The translations under genes and the position numbers were made by a program. Below are positions 1 through 7,185 of a stretch of 12,964 bases of DNA, in pieces. The stretch is from Idiomarina sp. UBA6142 (GTDB lineage: Bacteria > Pseudomonadota > Gammaproteobacteria > Enterobacterales > Alteromonadaceae), in NCBI GenBank assembly GCA_002423905.1, contig DIVC01000097.1:20048-33011 (forward strand), in the 5' to 3' direction. The notes beneath the pieces were generated by a model. That model was given only the letters and a program-made list of their open reading frames with translations. It had not been told where the DNA came from and made no database searches. Each line of letters starts with the position of its first letter. Position 1 is the first letter of the stretch.

Positions 1-254
1 ACCCATTGGCGCACTAAGCTGACGGTCAGGTTAGAGCCCATCAGTACCAGCATGGTAGCAAAGCCTAAGCCCAGCGCATTGGTCACGGTGGCCGTCACCG
101 CCAGTAACGGACACAGCCCCAGTAGCTGCACCAAGGCTGGGTTATTTTTCCACAGGCCTTGGCGGGTTAGCTCGCGGTATTCTTGCAGCGATGACGCTGA
201 GGCAGTTTCGTGAAGTGCCTGCCCCTTAACGGTATCAGTGACGATATCAGTCAT
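1..254 (-). CDS. rnfE: RnfE, ion-translocating oxidoreductase membrane subunit (N-terminal part)
   Basis: Partial gene: 84 codons are visible and the rest lies beyond base 1. RnfE is a multi-spanning membrane subunit of the Rnf (Rsx) complex, which moves electrons between NADH and ferredoxin-type carriers and couples this to ion movement or reduces SoxR. The stretch from about residue 33, beginning [20 protein letters not shown], matches the conserved RnfE/NqrD start, including the LGLCP cysteine thought to help bind the in-membrane iron-sulfur centre. The first ~30 residues are a polar extension compared with E. coli RsxE, which starts only a few residues before GLWKNN. That extension contains one of three copies of a 17-base repeat, encoding VKGQAL. 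The start ATG overlaps the rnfG stop as ATGA. Confidence 0.95.
   Translation of the reverse strand, partial: MTDIVTDTVKGQALHETASASSLQEYRELTRQGLWKNNPALVQLLGLCPLLAVTATVTNALGLGFATMLVLMGSNLTVSLVRQW
213..229 (-). repeat. 17-base in-frame repeat, copy in rnfE
   Basis: The plus strand reads AAGTGCCTGCCCCTTAA. Read on the coding strand it gives AAG GGG CAG GCA CTT (KGQAL) within the rnfE N-terminal extension. Identical 17-mers occur at 650-666 and 3372-3388. Confidence 0.85.
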
Positions 255-937
255 GATGATGCTCCTGTGGCACAATTTGCAGGTGCCTTGAACCACGCCG
301 CGCTATGCTGCTGATACAGCAGATTAGCCTGTTTAACGGCTTGTACCACTGCCCGTGGCGTGATGGTGGCGCCGGTAAAGGCGTCAAACTGACCACCGTC
401 ACGTTTAACGGCCCAACGTTTATCGTCGGCGCCGTTCACGGTCAAGCCGTTGAAGCTCACTATCCAATCATCCTTACGTAATTCAATTTTATCACCTAAG
501 CCTGGGGTCTCTTTGTGCTCAAGAACACGAACCCCAGCCACGCTGCCATTCAGATTGAAGGCGACTAATAATTTTATCGCGCCGCTATAGCCATTGGGAG
601 CGGTGACTTCTAGCGCCAGTGCTTGGGGGAGATCTGTGAGCTCGCCGTTAAGTGCCTGCCCCTTAAGGAAGGCGCGGTAGAGTTTTTGCTGACGGCTACC
701 GAGTTCGGGATGGCTCACTAGAGTGCAACTGGCAACCAGGTCATTGTCATGCCGTTCGGCCGGTAACAGCTGGTTGAGCACCGCCAGCAGCTCTTGTTGT
801 TGTTGTTCAGCAATGCGTGGCGCGGTCAGTTTGGCAGTACCGACCACCAATACCGTGGCGGCAATCGCGAAAGCTGCCAGAATCAGACCATTGCGGCTCA
901 TGCTTTTCATCATGACCTGCGTCAACAGTTTGCTCAT
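251..937 (-). CDS. rnfG: RnfG, periplasmic FMN-carrying subunit
   Basis: The 228-residue product has one N-terminal membrane helix (about residues 17-36) followed by a periplasmic FMN-binding domain. FTGAT at 187-191 is the S/T-G-A-T motif whose last threonine (T191) carries FMN by a phosphoester bond in this family. [10 protein letters not shown] (144-153) and GYSGAI (116-121) are also typical. The first ATG is chosen because GGAGG lies about 8 bases upstream, inside rnfD, and because it makes an ATGA overlap with the rnfD stop. Compared with E. coli RsxG there seem to be about eight extra residues around [11 protein letters not shown] (92-102), exactly where the 17-base repeat sits. Confidence 0.96.
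   Translation of the reverse strand: MSKLLTQVMMKSMSRNGLILAAFAIAATVLVVGTAKLTAPRIAEQQQQELLAVLNQLLPAERHDNDLVASCTLVSHPELGSRQQKLYRAFLKGQALNGELTDLPQALALEVTAPNGYSGAIKLLVAFNLNGSVAGVRVLEHKETPGLGDKIELRKDDWIVSFNGLTVNGADDKRWAVKRDGGQFDAFTGATITPRAVVQAVKQANLLYQQHSAAWFKAPANCATGASS
649..667 (-). repeat. 17/19-base in-frame repeat, copy in rnfG
   Basis: TAAGTGCCTGCCCCTTAAG on the plus strand, 19 bases identical to the copy in rnfC. It encodes LKGQAL at RnfG residues 91-96, inside a stretch that looks inserted relative to E. coli RsxG. The ends TTAAG/CTTAA can pair around a 9-base loop, like a small REP palindrome. Confidence 0.85.
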
Positions 938-1995
938 AATTTGCCTCCATGACCATAGGCAATGGGCTGCGTATACTTATCGATGACCGGGACCACCATA
1001 TTGGCGAGCAACACCGCAAAGGCTACGGCATCGGGGTAGCCGCCCCAGGTACGAATAATAAACACTAAACCGCCAATCAGCAGGCCGAAGTACAAGCGTC
1101 CACGGTTTGAGGTGGCGGCAGTGACTGGGTCGGTAGCAATAAAGAAGGCGCCGAGCATGGTGGCGCCACTGAACGCATGCAGCAGCGGGCCGACGCTTTG
1201 ATCGGGATAGAACCAGCTCATCAGCAGCGCCGGTACCAGCAAGCCCAACAGCATGCCGCCGGGAATATGCCAGCTGATCACGCGAACTTTGATGAGCACC
1301 AGGCCACCGAGTAAAAATGCCAGATTTAACCACGCCCAGCCAACGCCACCGAGCATACTGGCGAATATTGGTTTGCTGATGGCTTCACTAACCGTCAGCG
1401 CTTGTGATAAGTCGGTGCGTAGGCTATCGAGTGGGGTCGCCATGGTCACCCCATCAATACCCATGCGCAGTTGCTCAAGACTATAGCCGACACTGGTAAA
1501 ACCGCTGAAAATCAGCTGGGCGGTGTCCTGCAGAGTGATGCTATAGAGCGCAAGTTCGTGCGGCAGCGGCCATGAGGTCATTTGCACTGGAAAGCTGATT
1601 AACAGCAGCACGTAGCCAGCCATGGCTGGATTGAATAGATTTTGACCAACGCCGCCGTAAACATGTTTTACCACCACAATGGCAAACGCGGTACCGATGA
1701 CAATAATCCACCACGGTGCCAACGACGGAATACTCACCGCTAGCAGTAAGGCGGTGACGACCGCAGTATGGTCTTGCCAGGCGTGGCTGATTGAACGCCC
1801 GCGCAGTGCCATACAAGCAGCCTCAGCGAGCCAGGCAGTGGCTAATGCCAACAGCATTTGCAACCACACACCCAAACCAAAGAAATAGCTTTGCACCAAC
1901 AAACCAGGCAGCAGTGCCAGATACACCCAACGCATCACCTGTTGGGTGGTGCGACGTTGATGGGCATGTGGCGAGGCGGCAATTTTGAAGCTCAT
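934..1995 (-). CDS. rnfD: RnfD, membrane subunit with covalent FMN
   Basis: The 353-residue protein is a multi-spanning membrane subunit homologous to NqrB. The FMN-attachment threonine falls at position 187 in GVTMATPL, the same residue number as in the E. coli and Vibrio proteins. Other family landmarks are [11 protein letters not shown] (119-129), FPVQMTSW (135-142), [20 protein letters not shown] and [16 protein letters not shown] near the C-terminus. Length is normal. The start ATG overlaps the rnfC stop (ATGA) and the stop overlaps the rnfG start, so it is probably translated by coupling within the operon. Confidence 0.97.
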   Translation of the reverse strand: MSFKIAASPHAHQRRTTQQVMRWVYLALLPGLLVQSYFFGLGVWLQMLLALATAWLAEAACMALRGRSISHAWQDHTAVVTALLLAVSIPSLAPWWIIVIGTAFAIVVVKHVYGGVGQNLFNPAMAGYVLLLISFPVQMTSWPLPHELALYSITLQDTAQLIFSGFTSVGYSLEQLRMGIDGVTMATPLDSLRTDLSQALTVSEAISKPIFASMLGGVGWAWLNLAFLLGGLVLIKVRVISWHIPGGMLLGLLVPALLMSWFYPDQSVGPLLHAFSGATMLGAFFIATDPVTAATSNRGRLYFGLLIGGLVFIIRTWGGYPDAVAFAVLLANMVVPVIDKYTQPIAYGHGGKL

Positions 1996-3584
1996 GCGTC
2001 GTCGTCCTGTGGTTCGGCGTGTTCGGCGGCTGCTGCTTGCGCGGCTTTGCGAGCTTTGGCACGGGCAATGGCGGCCTGCACCGCATCGTTGGGGTTTGGT
2101 GCGCCTTCAGCAACAGCCTTCTGTTGCGCCTGCTGCCGTGCTTCGGCGGCTTGCCGGTGGCGTTCTAAACGTTGCTCTTTTTCGCGCTCTAAGCGTTGCT
2201 GGCGCGCTTCGAAACGCTCGCGGGCTATTTCTGATTTAGCCTTGTCACGAGCCATTTCACGAATTTCAGCTTTGGCTTTTCGGTAGTAGTGTACTAGCGG
2301 AATTTCACTCGGGCATACATAGGCACAGGCGCCACATTCAATGCAGTCAAACAGATTTTGTTGATTGAGTCCGTCATGGTCGTGCGCTTTTGCCAACCAC
2401 TGTAACTGTTGTGGCAGTAATTGCGCGGGGCAGACATCGGCGCAGGCACCACAGCGAATGCACGGCATTTCGTCGCCAGGTGGTGCGAGTTCTTGCGCGC
2501 CCGGTACGAGTATGCAGTTGGTAATTTTTACTACCGGCACCTGCAAACTGCCAAGGGTGAAACCCATCATCGGGCCACCCATAATGACTGTTTGTGCCAC
2601 GCTGGGCTTGAAGCCGGCATGCTCTAATAGGTGCGCGACCGGAGTGCCCAATCGTACCCAGTAGTTGCCGGGCTTACTGACGTTTTCACCAGTTACGGTC
2701 ACCACCCGTTCAATCAACGGTAGGCCGAAATCGATGGCCTGCTGTACCGCGAAGGCGGTACCGACGTTATGCATCAGTAGGCCAATATCAATCGGTAGCC
2801 CACGAGACGGTACTTGGCGACCGGTAAGCAGCTGAATCAGTTGTTTTTCACCGCCACTCGGGTATTTGGTTGGAACCACGCGCAAGCTCATGGCAGGGTA
2901 GTTCGGTAATACCCGCTTGAAGGCAGCAATGGCTTCGGGTTTATTATCTTCGAGCGCGATGAGTGCTTTCGGCGCGCCACTGATATGTAGCAAGATTTCC
3001 GTGCCACGCAAAATGTCATTGGCGTGCTCGCGCATCAGGCGATCGTCAGCACTGATGTAGGGTTCGCATTCTACGCCATTGATAATGAGGTATTCGAGTG
3101 GGCGTTGCAGGGCTAATTTTTGCGCGGTTGGAAAGCCGGCGCCGCCTAATCCGGCAATACCAGCATTGCGTAATGCCGCTATTAACTCAGCACGCTCCTG
3201 CGTGAGCGCCACTGGGGTGGCAGCCGCCGCCTGGTCGAGGCCATCGGCGGCGATAACCACGACGGTGTCCGGTAAACCCGATGGGTGGGCGATAGCGCGC
3301 GGCTCAATGGCGATAATTGTGCCGGAGGTCGGGGCATGCACAGGGAGGGCATTATTGAGCCCCGGTGAGCTAAGTGCCTGCCCCTTAAGCACGTGGTCGC
3401 CGACCGCTACCAGTAACTCACCAGGCTCCCCTGAGTGCTGCCGCAGCGGCACCGACAACTCGGGCGGCAGTGGCAGCGTTGCAATGGCGGTGGTATTCGA
3501 TAATTGCTTACGCTCAGGCGGATGAATGCCACCGGGGAAGCTCCAAATATGACCTTGTTCAATCAGCGTAATAGGAATGCTCAT
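1992..3584 (-). CDS. rnfC: RnfC, NADH-dehydrogenase-like peripheral subunit with two [4Fe-4S] clusters
   Basis: The 530-residue cytoplasmic subunit is related to the NuoF flavin/NADH-binding domain. It shows GLGGAGFPT (145-153), a glycine-rich nucleotide/FMN-site motif, then [13 protein letters not shown] (168-180) and [11 protein letters not shown] (240-250). Two ferredoxin-type clusters follow: C375, C378, C381, C385 and C414, C417, C420, C424. [10 protein letters not shown] (62-71) is the lipoyl-like conserved hinge, and its codons are one copy of the 17-base repeat. The C-terminal ~95 residues are a charged, Ala/Glu/Arg-rich probable coiled coil with a single [14 protein letters not shown] unit. 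E. coli RsxC (740 residues) has several such units, so the tail here is short. Overlaps rnfB and rnfD by ATGA. Confidence 0.97.
   Translation of the reverse strand: MSIPITLIEQGHIWSFPGGIHPPERKQLSNTTAIATLPLPPELSVPLRQHSGEPGELLVAVGDHVLKGQALSSPGLNNALPVHAPTSGTIIAIEPRAIAHPSGLPDTVVVIAADGLDQAAAATPVALTQERAELIAALRNAGIAGLGGAGFPTAQKLALQRPLEYLIINGVECEPYISADDRLMREHANDILRGTEILLHISGAPKALIALEDNKPEAIAAFKRVLPNYPAMSLRVVPTKYPSGGEKQLIQLLTGRQVPSRGLPIDIGLLMHNVGTAFAVQQAIDFGLPLIERVVTVTGENVSKPGNYWVRLGTPVAHLLEHAGFKPSVAQTVIMGGPMMGFTLGSLQVPVVKITNCILVPGAQELAPPGDEMPCIRCGACADVCPAQLLPQQLQWLAKAHDHDGLNQQNLFDCIECGACAYVCPSEIPLVHYYRKAKAEIREMARDKAKSEIARERFEARQQRLEREKEQRLERHRQAAEARQQAQQKAVAEGAPNPNDAVQAAIARAKARKAAQAAAAEHAEPQDDDA
3371..3389 (-). 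repeat. 17/19-base in-frame repeat, copy in rnfC
   Basis: The same 19 bases as at 649-667, in the same codon phase, encoding LKGQAL at RnfC residues 66-71. Unlike the other two copies it lies in a conserved family position (GDxVLxGQxL), so here the peptide is expected even without any repeat. Confidence 0.85.
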
Positions 3585-4135
3585 TGGCGCACCTCAATCG
3601 GGATCTGCTGCAGATCCCAGCGCCAATTATCCGGTCGCACGGCTACTGGCACCATGTCGATGCAGTCGACTGGGCAGGGCTCCACACAGAGGTCGCAGCC
3701 AGTGCATTCGTGAGCAATGACGGTGTGCATTTGTTTGGCAGCACCGAGAATAGCGTCGACCGGACAGGCTTGAATACATTTGGTGCAGCCAATGCACTCA
3801 TCTTCACGAATGACTGCAACCTTTTTCACGTCTTCTTTGCCGTGGGCATCATCGAGTGGAATCGCTTCAACGCCCATTAAATCAGCAAGTTTTTCGATAG
3901 TGGCTTGGCCGCCCGGCGGACATTTGTTGATCGCATCGCCGTTGGCAATGGCTTGGGCATAAGGTCGACAGCCAGGGTAACCGCATTGACCACATTGGGT
4001 TTGTGGCAAGATCGCATCGATTTGTTCAACAATAGGGTCGGCTTCGACTTTGAAGCGAATTGCAGCAAAGCCCAAAATAAGGCCAAAAATCAGCGCCAAG
4101 ATACCCAGAACAATAAGTGCGGTGACTAAGCTCAT
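3581..4135 (-). CDS. rnfB: RnfB, ferredoxin-like electron-entry subunit
   Basis: The 184-residue product begins with a membrane helix (about 4-26). Next come a 4Fe-4S domain with C48, C51, C56 and C72 (CGQCGYPGC...KCPPGG) and two bacterial ferredoxin clusters, C114-C117-C120-C124 and C144-C147-C150-C154. RnfB is the site where soluble electron carriers meet the complex. The order of one Fe-S (DUF4445-unrelated, 'Fer4_21'-like) domain and then a two-cluster ferredoxin, and the length, are normal for gammaproteobacterial RnfB/RsxB. The start ATG overlaps the rnfA stop. Confidence 0.97.
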   Translation of the reverse strand: MSLVTALIVLGILALIFGLILGFAAIRFKVEADPIVEQIDAILPQTQCGQCGYPGCRPYAQAIANGDAINKCPPGGQATIEKLADLMGVEAIPLDDAHGKEDVKKVAVIREDECIGCTKCIQACPVDAILGAAKQMHTVIAHECTGCDLCVEPCPVDCIDMVPVAVRPDNWRWDLQQIPIEVRQ

Positions 4136-4716
4136 GAGGCCGCTACCAAGCCGGCAAAGCCCATAAAGGCTAACGACATCAGGCCAGCGGTGATCATCGC
4201 CACAGCGGCGCCTTTGAAGGGCAGTGGCACATCGGCGGCGGCCAGACGTTCACGCAAGGCTGAGAATAAAATCAGCACCAATGAAAAGCCGACGGCGGCA
4301 CCAAACCCATAAACAATAGATTCGACAAAATTATGTTGCTCGTTGATGTTCAATAACGCCACGCCGAGCACCGCACAGTTGGTGGTAATGAGCGGCAAGA
4401 AAATACCGAGTAAGCGATATAAGGTAGGAGAGGTTTTATGCACCACCATTTCGGTAAACTGCACCACCACTGCAATCACCAGAATAAAACTCAGTGTTTG
4501 CAGCGCTAACAGGTCGAGTGGTGCCAAAATATACGCGTTGACCAAGTAGCTACAAACACTGGCTAAGGTGAGCACAAAGGTGGTAGCGGCAGACATACCA
4601 ATGGCAGTTTCCAGTTTATTGGACACACCCATAAATGGGCATAAGCCAAGAAACTTTACCAACACGAAATTGTTCACCAAAACCGTCGCTACCAAAAGTA
4701 GCAGATAGTCACCCAT
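4132..4716 (-). CDS. rnfA: RnfA, membrane subunit, first gene of the rnf operon
   Basis: The 194-residue protein is predicted to have six membrane helices and is very close in sequence to E. coli RsxA (193 residues). Landmarks are [18 protein letters not shown] (15-32), [15 protein letters not shown] (83-97), and [20 protein letters not shown]26 and C114 are the paired cysteines that, with RnfE, are thought to hold an iron-sulfur centre inside the membrane. The start MGDYLLLL agrees with the family start. The ribosome site upstream is poor: the nearest purine-rich run, AGAGG, is about 20 bases away, so initiation may be weak or the mRNA leader structured. Confidence 0.97.
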   Translation of the reverse strand: MGDYLLLLVATVLVNNFVLVKFLGLCPFMGVSNKLETAIGMSAATTFVLTLASVCSYLVNAYILAPLDLLALQTLSFILVIAVVVQFTEMVVHKTSPTLYRLLGIFLPLITTNCAVLGVALLNINEQHNFVESIVYGFGAAVGFSLVLILFSALRERLAAADVPLPFKGAAVAMITAGLMSLAFMGFAGLVAAS

Positions 4717-4751
4717 GTCTGTGCTCGCGATTACCTCTAAGGAATGCCTTT

Positions 4752-4780
4752 ATTATCGGGTTTTTATTGTCATGAAACAA
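4752..4780 (-). promoter_or_regulatory. Candidate sigma70 promoter of the rnf operon
   Basis: On the minus strand TTGTTT (-35, 4775-4780; 3/6 match) is followed after exactly 17 bases by GATAAT (-10, 4752-4757; 5/6 match). Transcription would begin near 4745, about 30 bases before the rnfA ATG. The sequence TTGTT-TCAT-GACAA across the -35 is a weak two-fold symmetric element. It is loosely like an Fnr-type site, but one half is poor. Confidence 0.5.
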
Positions 4781-4817
4781 CCGACAAAGTGTGCGGATTA
4801 GGTCCTTCGCGTTTACG

Positions 4818-4846
4818 CTGTCATAAAAGCTTCATATCACTGTCAT
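4818..4846 (+). promoter_or_regulatory. Pho box (PhoB-binding site), three 7-mers at 11-base spacing
   Basis: CTGTCAT at 4818-4824 and again at 4840-4846 are perfect matches to the PhoB half-site. Between them GCTTCAT (4829-4835) keeps the TCAT core, and both gaps are exactly four bases (AAAA and ATCA). This gives two overlapping Pho boxes with the family's 11-base helical repeat. An extended -10 candidate AATAAT (4855-4860, 5/6) follows eight bases after the box. That fits a PhoB-activated promoter in which the box replaces the -35. The site serves the PAP2/glycosyltransferase pair downstream. Confidence 0.72.
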
Positions 4847-4899
4847 GTTGGCTAAATAATAGACACCTAGAGTATCGTCGTAAGGTCCATGTAAGGGTC

Positions 4900-4914
4900 G
4901 ATATCGAGGATATC
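4900..4914 (+). promoter_or_regulatory. Hairpin overlapping the ribosome site of the PAP2 gene
   Basis: GATATC-GAG-GATATC is a perfect 6-bp inverted repeat with a three-base loop. The Shine-Dalgarno GAGGA (4906-4910), six bases before the ATG, falls in the loop and the right arm. It could modulate translation, but the stem is A/T-rich and the effect is uncertain. Confidence 0.35.
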
Positions 4915-4916
4915 TG

Positions 4917-5459
4917 ATGACACGATGGCTGGCGCAAATTAGTAGTTATGATCAACGGTTCTTTTGTTGGCTCAGTGAACGACTTGGTGCCTTCAGCTAC
5001 AGCAAAATTGTACGTTGGATTTCGCGTAGCGGTGATGGTTATTGGTATGGTTTCATCGCTGTCATCTTAACCTTAACGATGAGCTCTTCCAGCAGTGTTG
5101 CCAACCCTTTTGCTTACGCGCAGACATTGCTACTTGGATTTGCGCTAGAAATACCGCTATTTAGAGTCTTGAAAAGCTGGTGGAAGCGCCCGCGTCCTTA
5201 TCAAAAAATGCCCGATTTTATCGCCGTTATTGAAGCACATGATCAGTTTAGTCTCCCTTCCGGCCACACCACCGCCGCTTTTCTGTTTGCCAGTATTAGT
5301 TATGCCTATTTTCCCCAGTATGCTGTCGTTTGGTTTGCCTGGGCGAGCTTGGTTGGCTGCTCACGGGTAGCGCTGGGAGTGCATTATCCGGGTGACATTG
5401 TCGCTGGTGCGTTGATTGGCAGCGCACTGGGTTATTGGAGTTTATTATGCGTATCTTAA
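4917..5459 (+). CDS. PAP2-superfamily membrane lipid phosphatase
   Basis: The 180-residue integral membrane protein carries all three PAP2 phosphatase motifs: K86-x6-R93-P94 (KSWWKRPRP), PSGH at 114-117, and SR149-150...H156...D160 (SRVALGVHYPGD). The two histidines and the aspartate are the catalytic residues of the phospho-histidine mechanism. Enzymes of this family dephosphorylate phosphatidic acid, phosphatidylglycerophosphate or undecaprenyl diphosphate, and sequence alone does not say which. GAGGA six bases upstream supports the start. The last 13 bases overlap the next gene, a glycosyltransferase, so the two are surely one operon. The Pho box upstream points to phosphatidic acid to diacylglycerol conversion during phosphate shortage, which is inference. 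Confidence 0.9.
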   Translation: MTRWLAQISSYDQRFFCWLSERLGAFSYSKIVRWISRSGDGYWYGFIAVILTLTMSSSSSVANPFAYAQTLLLGFALEIPLFRVLKSWWKRPRPYQKMPDFIAVIEAHDQFSLPSGHTTAAFLFASISYAYFPQYAVVWFAWASLVGCSRVALGVHYPGDIVAGALIGSALGYWSLLCVS

Positions 5460-6514
5460 TTGGCGTACAGGGAACCGGTAATGGCCATTTGAGCCGTTGT
5501 AGTGCCTTGGCTGAAGCATTGGCGAAGTACCCGCAAGTGCAGGTCGACTATCTGCTATCTGGGCGCGACCGAGAGGGTTACTTTGATGTCCAAGCGTTCG
5601 GCGATTGGCAATGGCGCCAAGGCCTCAGCTTTGTGGTGAAGGACAGCCGCTTAGCGATTCGTGAAACCTTGCGTCGTAACCAATGGCAAACCTTTTGGAA
5701 TGATGTCAATGCACTGGAGCTGAGTGCTTACGATTTAATTGTGAGTGATTACGAGCCGGTAACTGCTTGGGCTGGTCGCAAACAGCAGCGCCGAGTGATT
5801 GGTATGGGCCGTCAGTACGCTTTTTACGACCGCGCCGCGACCTTGCACATTCATCCTACACAGCGGGCACTGTTGCGTTGGTTTGCGCCAGTGACCGACG
5901 TGGTCGGTATGCATTGGTTGCCGGACGCGCCGCATATTCTGCCACCCATTGTGCATCAACGCGGCGAAATAATGGCTCGTGAATCAGCAAAAATTTTGGT
6001 CTACCTGCCATTTGAACCGTTAAGTGCGGTGCATAAATTACTACAGGGCTTTAGCGATTATCAATTCAGTGTGTTTCACCCTGATGCACATGCACAGATA
6101 ATCGGCAATATTCAGTATTTTCCGTTATCACGGGTAGGTTTTGCGCAGCAGTTTTCGAGTGCAACTGGGGTGATCAGCAATGCCGGCTTTGAAACCGCCT
6201 GTGAGGCGCTGAGTCAGGGTAAACAGCTCTTGGTAAGACCGTTGTCAGGGCAGTTCGAACAACAGGCTAATGCGCGCTGTTTAAGCGAATATGGGCTAGC
6301 CACAGTCATGCGAGAGCTCGATCGTGATGCTGTATCGAAGTGGTTGGTGGATAGTAACGGCAGATCGGCACGGCAAGTTAGTTGGCCGAATGTCGCTAAG
6401 CGAGTTGCTGAATGGCTTGCCGATGGCGCCTGCCAGCCAATCAATGAGCTTAGTCGGAGTCTGTGGAACGATGCCGAGCTGAATGACTATATGGATTTAC
6501 TAAAACGCGGTTGA
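5447..6514 (+). CDS. GT-B glycosyltransferase, MJ1255/VC2487 type
   Basis: The 355-residue product resembles the MurG/monogalactosyldiacylglycerol-synthase fold. The N-terminal acceptor domain has GTGNGHLSR (9-17), the glycine-rich GxGxGH loop. The C-terminal donor domain has GVISNAGFETACEAL (241-255) and then a basic and Q-rich stretch (RPLSGQFEQQANA), typical of nucleotide-sugar binding. I chose ATG 5447 because GGAG lies six bases before it. A TTG at 5435 would add four residues. It overlaps the PAP2 gene by 13 bases. Probable job: transfer of a sugar to a lipid acceptor, perhaps the diacylglycerol made by its partner. Sugar and acceptor are not known from the sequence. No signal peptide; probably peripheral on the inner face of the membrane. 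Confidence 0.85.
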   Translation: MRILIGVQGTGNGHLSRCSALAEALAKYPQVQVDYLLSGRDREGYFDVQAFGDWQWRQGLSFVVKDSRLAIRETLRRNQWQTFWNDVNALELSAYDLIVSDYEPVTAWAGRKQQRRVIGMGRQYAFYDRAATLHIHPTQRALLRWFAPVTDVVGMHWLPDAPHILPPIVHQRGEIMARESAKILVYLPFEPLSAVHKLLQGFSDYQFSVFHPDAHAQIIGNIQYFPLSRVGFAQQFSSATGVISNAGFETACEALSQGKQLLVRPLSGQFEQQANARCLSEYGLATVMRELDRDAVSKWLVDSNGRSARQVSWPNVAKRVAEWLADGACQPINELSRSLWNDAELNDYMDLLKRG

Positions 6515-6560
6515 GACTTATTTTTGCTTTACGACCGTAACAGGCGGAGCTGGGTAAAGC

Positions 6561-6636
6561 TGGCTCCCCGAGTAGGGCTCGAACCTACGACACATGGATT
6601 AACAGTCCACCGCTCTACCGACTGAGCTATCGGGGA
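6561..6636 (-). tRNA. tRNA-Asn (anticodon GTT), copy 2 of the pair
   Basis: On the minus strand a complete 76-base cloverleaf with encoded CCA. The acceptor TCCCCGA/TCGGGGA is 7 bp perfect, anticodon loop CTGTTAA gives GTT, and the T arm is GTAGG-TTCGAGC-CCTAC. It is co-directional with and 36 bases downstream of the other copy, so probably cotranscribed. Confidence 0.97.
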
Positions 6637-6672
6637 ATTGCAATTTGTTGATTCAGTGTGAGTTGTTGATGT

Positions 6673-6748
6673 TGGCTCCCCGAGCAGGGCTCGAACCTGC
6701 GACACATGGATTAACAGTCCACCGCTCTACCAACTGAGCTATCAGGGA
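6673..6748 (-). tRNA. tRNA-Asn (anticodon GTT), copy 1 of the pair
   Basis: A complete 76-base cloverleaf with encoded CCA and anticodon loop CTGTTAA. It differs from the other copy by a T-stem C-G pair in place of T-A (GCAGG/CCTGC), a U.G wobble in the acceptor (TCCCTGA/TCGGGGA) and one D-loop base. The structure is fully kept, so both genes look functional. Confidence 0.97.
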
Positions 6749-6768
6749 ACATCAAACAACGGGTGCGA

Positions 6769-6797
6769 ATGTTAAAGGTGGTTTGGTTGCCTGTCAA
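6769..6797 (-). promoter_or_regulatory. Promoter of the tRNA-Asn pair
   Basis: The minus strand has a perfect -35 TTGACA (6792-6797), a 17-base spacer and -10 TAACAT (6769-6774, 4/6). A C-rich discriminator (TCGCACCC) follows, as is common at stringently controlled stable-RNA promoters. The start would be near 6762, leaving a ~14-base leader before the first tRNA. Confidence 0.75.
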
Positions 6798-6887
6798 TAG
6801 TAAAAATGCCGTTTGCGCGTTTATTCAGCAAGGCGAAGAAATTAGACAGCTTTTATATCAAAAGTAATACTTTCTGTGGGCCGATGG

Positions 6888-6969
6888 TTATCCACAGATC
6901 GACGGATCTCGCGTGGTTCAACGGCTAGATGATCTTATCCCCAAAATCTGTGGATAACCTTGTGCAAAA
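6888..6969. promoter_or_regulatory. DnaA-box cluster
   Basis: TTATCCACA at 6888-6896 (plus) and TGTGGATAA at 6949-6957 (minus) are perfect high-affinity DnaA boxes. TTATCCCCA at 6935-6943 has one mismatch. TGTGCAAAA at 6961-6969 reads TTTTGCACA on the minus strand and fits the relaxed TTWTNCACA consensus. GATC (Dam) sites lie at 6897, 6905 and 6931. The density suggests a DnaA-binding locus (origin, titration or reactivation site, or regulated promoter). Which one cannot be told here. Confidence 0.6.
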
Positions 6970-7018
6970 CATTGTGAATTGTGCCGTCTGTCGCGCCCTC
7001 CGGCGCATTTTAGCGATT

Positions 7019-7079
7019 GCTTAAAAATTCGCTTAAAATATTTATACTTATATAAATCAGATATTTATGAAATTTCTAT
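7019..7079. other. AT-rich block next to the DnaA boxes
   Basis: Very AT-rich run with GCTTAAAA repeated at 7019-7026 and 7031-7038 (12-base period), then TATTTATA, TATATAAA and GATATTTATG. It lies about 50 bases from the last DnaA box, the arrangement of a DNA-unwinding element. It could equally be an ordinary AT-rich spacer. Confidence 0.35.
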
Positions 7080-7168
7080 AGGTTTTGCGATGAATGGCAT
7101 TGCGGCGACAGGGTTTTGTCCAGTCATGATTTGATGTTTGTGCATATCATCACTGCATTGAGCGTTGT

Positions 7169-7185
7169 AAGTATTGAAAATACTT
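7169..7185. repeat. 17-base perfect palindrome
   Basis: AAGTATT-GAA-AATACTT: two 7-base arms around a three-base centre. The size and symmetry fit an operator for a dimeric regulator or a small hairpin. There is no T-run after it, so it is not an intrinsic terminator. Confidence 0.45.

Noticed and set aside
723..986. Open frames on the opposite strand of the rnf genes
   Set aside because: They are shadows of well-conserved Rnf coding sequence, with no start signal or recognisable protein pattern.
6526..6560. Inverted repeat GCTTTAC...GTAAAGC between the glycosyltransferase gene and the tRNAs
   Set aside because: A 21-base loop and no T-run on the right side for either strand, so it does not qualify as a terminator.
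6993..7006. Short GCGCC-CTCC-GGCGC hairpin followed by ATTTT
   Set aside because: Only a 5-bp stem, a weak T-run and no upstream gene to terminate.
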